This document shows, piece by piece, positions 63,401 through 64,000 of a stretch of DNA of 64,000 nt. Positions within the stretch are counted from its first letter, which is position 1. Every line of letters starts with the position of its first letter. The position numbers were made by a program, and so were the translations under genes. Where the stretch lies: assembly GCA_963575745.1 (NCBI GenBank), contig CAUYUJ010003645.1, positions 2,501-66,500 on the forward strand, read 5' to 3'. Below the pieces are notes generated by a model, which searched no databases, was not told where the DNA came from, and saw only the letters and a program-made list of their open reading frames with translations. This DNA is from Prorocentrum cordatum (Eukaryota > Sar > Dinophyceae > Prorocentrales > Prorocentraceae).

Positions 63401-64000
63401 CGTGTCTTGGACGGCAGAGATTCCACAAACCTTGCTCTGCGGATGCTCGGTATAGACATCTCGCGCCTAGTAGCTAGTTGGCTACTAAGTGCGAGATGGC
63501 TGGGCGCCCACCTCAACTGCTTTCCTCATCCCTCCCCATCCTCATCCTCAGGGGGAGGAGTGGGGGACGGAGGGGGAGCAGGAATCATGTTCATCACTCC
63601 CCCCTCCCCCCTTCCCCCATCTCCTGCTGCATGAGGGGCGCAGGCAGGGAGGGGGGGAGGAGGAGTGAGAGGGAGGAGTGGCGAGATACCATTCCTCCCC
63701 GGGTGTTGCTAGAACTGCCACTGGCCAAAGGTGCCCCCAGCTTTTCGTTGAATGTTGGAGCACCTGGGGCGCTCTGGACCTCGTCAGGGGTGCTCTGGAG
63801 GCCGTGGGGGCCTCCTTGGAAATCCTGGGGGCACCTTGGGCCAGGGGCACTTCTAGCAACACCCGACCCCTCTCGAGAAGAGGGGCAGGGAAGCAGAGGG
63901 CGGAAGAGACGATGACACTTCCGTTGCTTCCCAACAAGGCCTCTTGAAGCGGCCCCCGAGCGTGCGGTCTGCCAGCACTTTGTAGTCGGCGGCAGGCAAG
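60467..64000 (-). CDS. Seven-exon protein of unknown function, 5' end outside the window
   Basis: Exons: 64000-63941 (partial), 63436-63153, 62941-62817, 62695-62519, 62063-61215, 60992-60870, 60607-60467 (TGA). Phases are consistent at every join; donors are GC, GT and possibly GA (60870), acceptors AG. The protein reads DYKVLADRTLGGRF, then a charged helical part (KKDFKRDWAIEQFDRYQKQK), YNAWTKRVEFVYKKVGWETV, LQYVQKAKHKTQAVMG, a long Gly/Ala/Glu/Lys-rich disordered exon, PHWVVWDVRTMVRRNNEWGV, LRSMLSKCAESPLAELMTTM, and a compact end with SDIPGLLGAIVETVN. Exon 4 has an in-frame TAA (62639-62641) between ALDQQLA and WRALEAA, both in coding style, so the gene may be a pseudogene or the base may be wrong. 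I do not recognise the family. Confidence 0.7.
63700..63865 (-). mobile_element. Inverted-repeat (MITE-like) element in intron 1 of the rightmost gene
   Basis: CGGGTGTTGCTAGAA...GGTGCCCCCAG at the left and its reverse complement at the right agree at about 38 of 41 positions. Total length is 166 bp. The interior is rich in GGTGCTCTGGAGGCC. It lies within the GC-AG intron 63437-63940. No target duplication is evident and no second copy is in this window. Confidence 0.75.

Noticed and set aside
1-64000. rRNA, tRNA and spliced-leader genes
   Set aside because: I looked for conserved rRNA stretches, tRNA-like clover patterns and the dinoflagellate spliced-leader core and found none by eye; a dedicated covariance search would be needed to exclude divergent ones.

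Overview
This is nuclear DNA from a dinoflagellate. Four lines of evidence point the same way: spliced genes whose introns mostly start with GC or GT and end in AG, with reading phases that agree across junctions; reverse-transcriptase, RNase H and endonuclease fragments of the LINE-like type I recognise from dinoflagellates; dinoflagellate-style multi-EF-hand and methyltransferase-like proteins; and an extreme load of micro- and minisatellites. I cannot assign a species. I saw no rRNA, tRNA or CRISPR array.

Layout. Positions 1-6.7 kb are mostly TCC/GGA microsatellite and small tandem repeats. A decayed LINE-like element on the + strand (7.2-10.1 kb) has a reverse transcriptase, a zinc knuckle, an RNase H and C-terminal zinc motifs, broken by stops and frameshifts. 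From 13.5 to 17.1 kb there are duplicated repeat cassettes. A large + strand EF-hand coding block lies at 17.6-20.3 kb, and a second, homologous block in compatible phase at 39.65-41.16 kb. They may be two exons of one gene separated by a 19.4 kb intron, or two related genes. The DNA between them holds satellites, a coding-like minus-strand stretch (22.7-23.8 kb), an independent + strand ORF (35.1-36.0 kb) and small inverted-repeat elements.

From 43.5 to 50 kb there is another copy of a composite repeat, a second copy of the repeat seen near position 1, and a LINE endonuclease fragment. The right-hand 14 kb is coded on the minus strand. It holds an 8-exon methyltransferase-like gene (50.5-54.1 kb), a transposase-like pseudogene (54.8-57.2 kb), a short two-exon fragment (57.9-58.3 kb), a 238-bp tandem array (58.9-59.9 kb) and a 7-exon gene of unknown function that runs off the right end (60.5-64 kb).

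The most interesting content is in the repeats. A composite element of 1.25-1.66 kb occurs three times (13.5, 31.3 and 43.5 kb). It has fixed ends, a hairpin near its 3' end and no inverted termini; one copy splits a satellite array and another adjoins a coding-like exon. Several short inverted-repeat elements sit in or next to introns, and one begins with a splice donor inside the EF-hand gene, as an introner would. A GC-rich satellite at 27.5-29.0 kb keeps a hairpin in most units although the arm sequences change together. All splice models, copy boundaries and family names come from reading the sequence; no alignment or database search was run.
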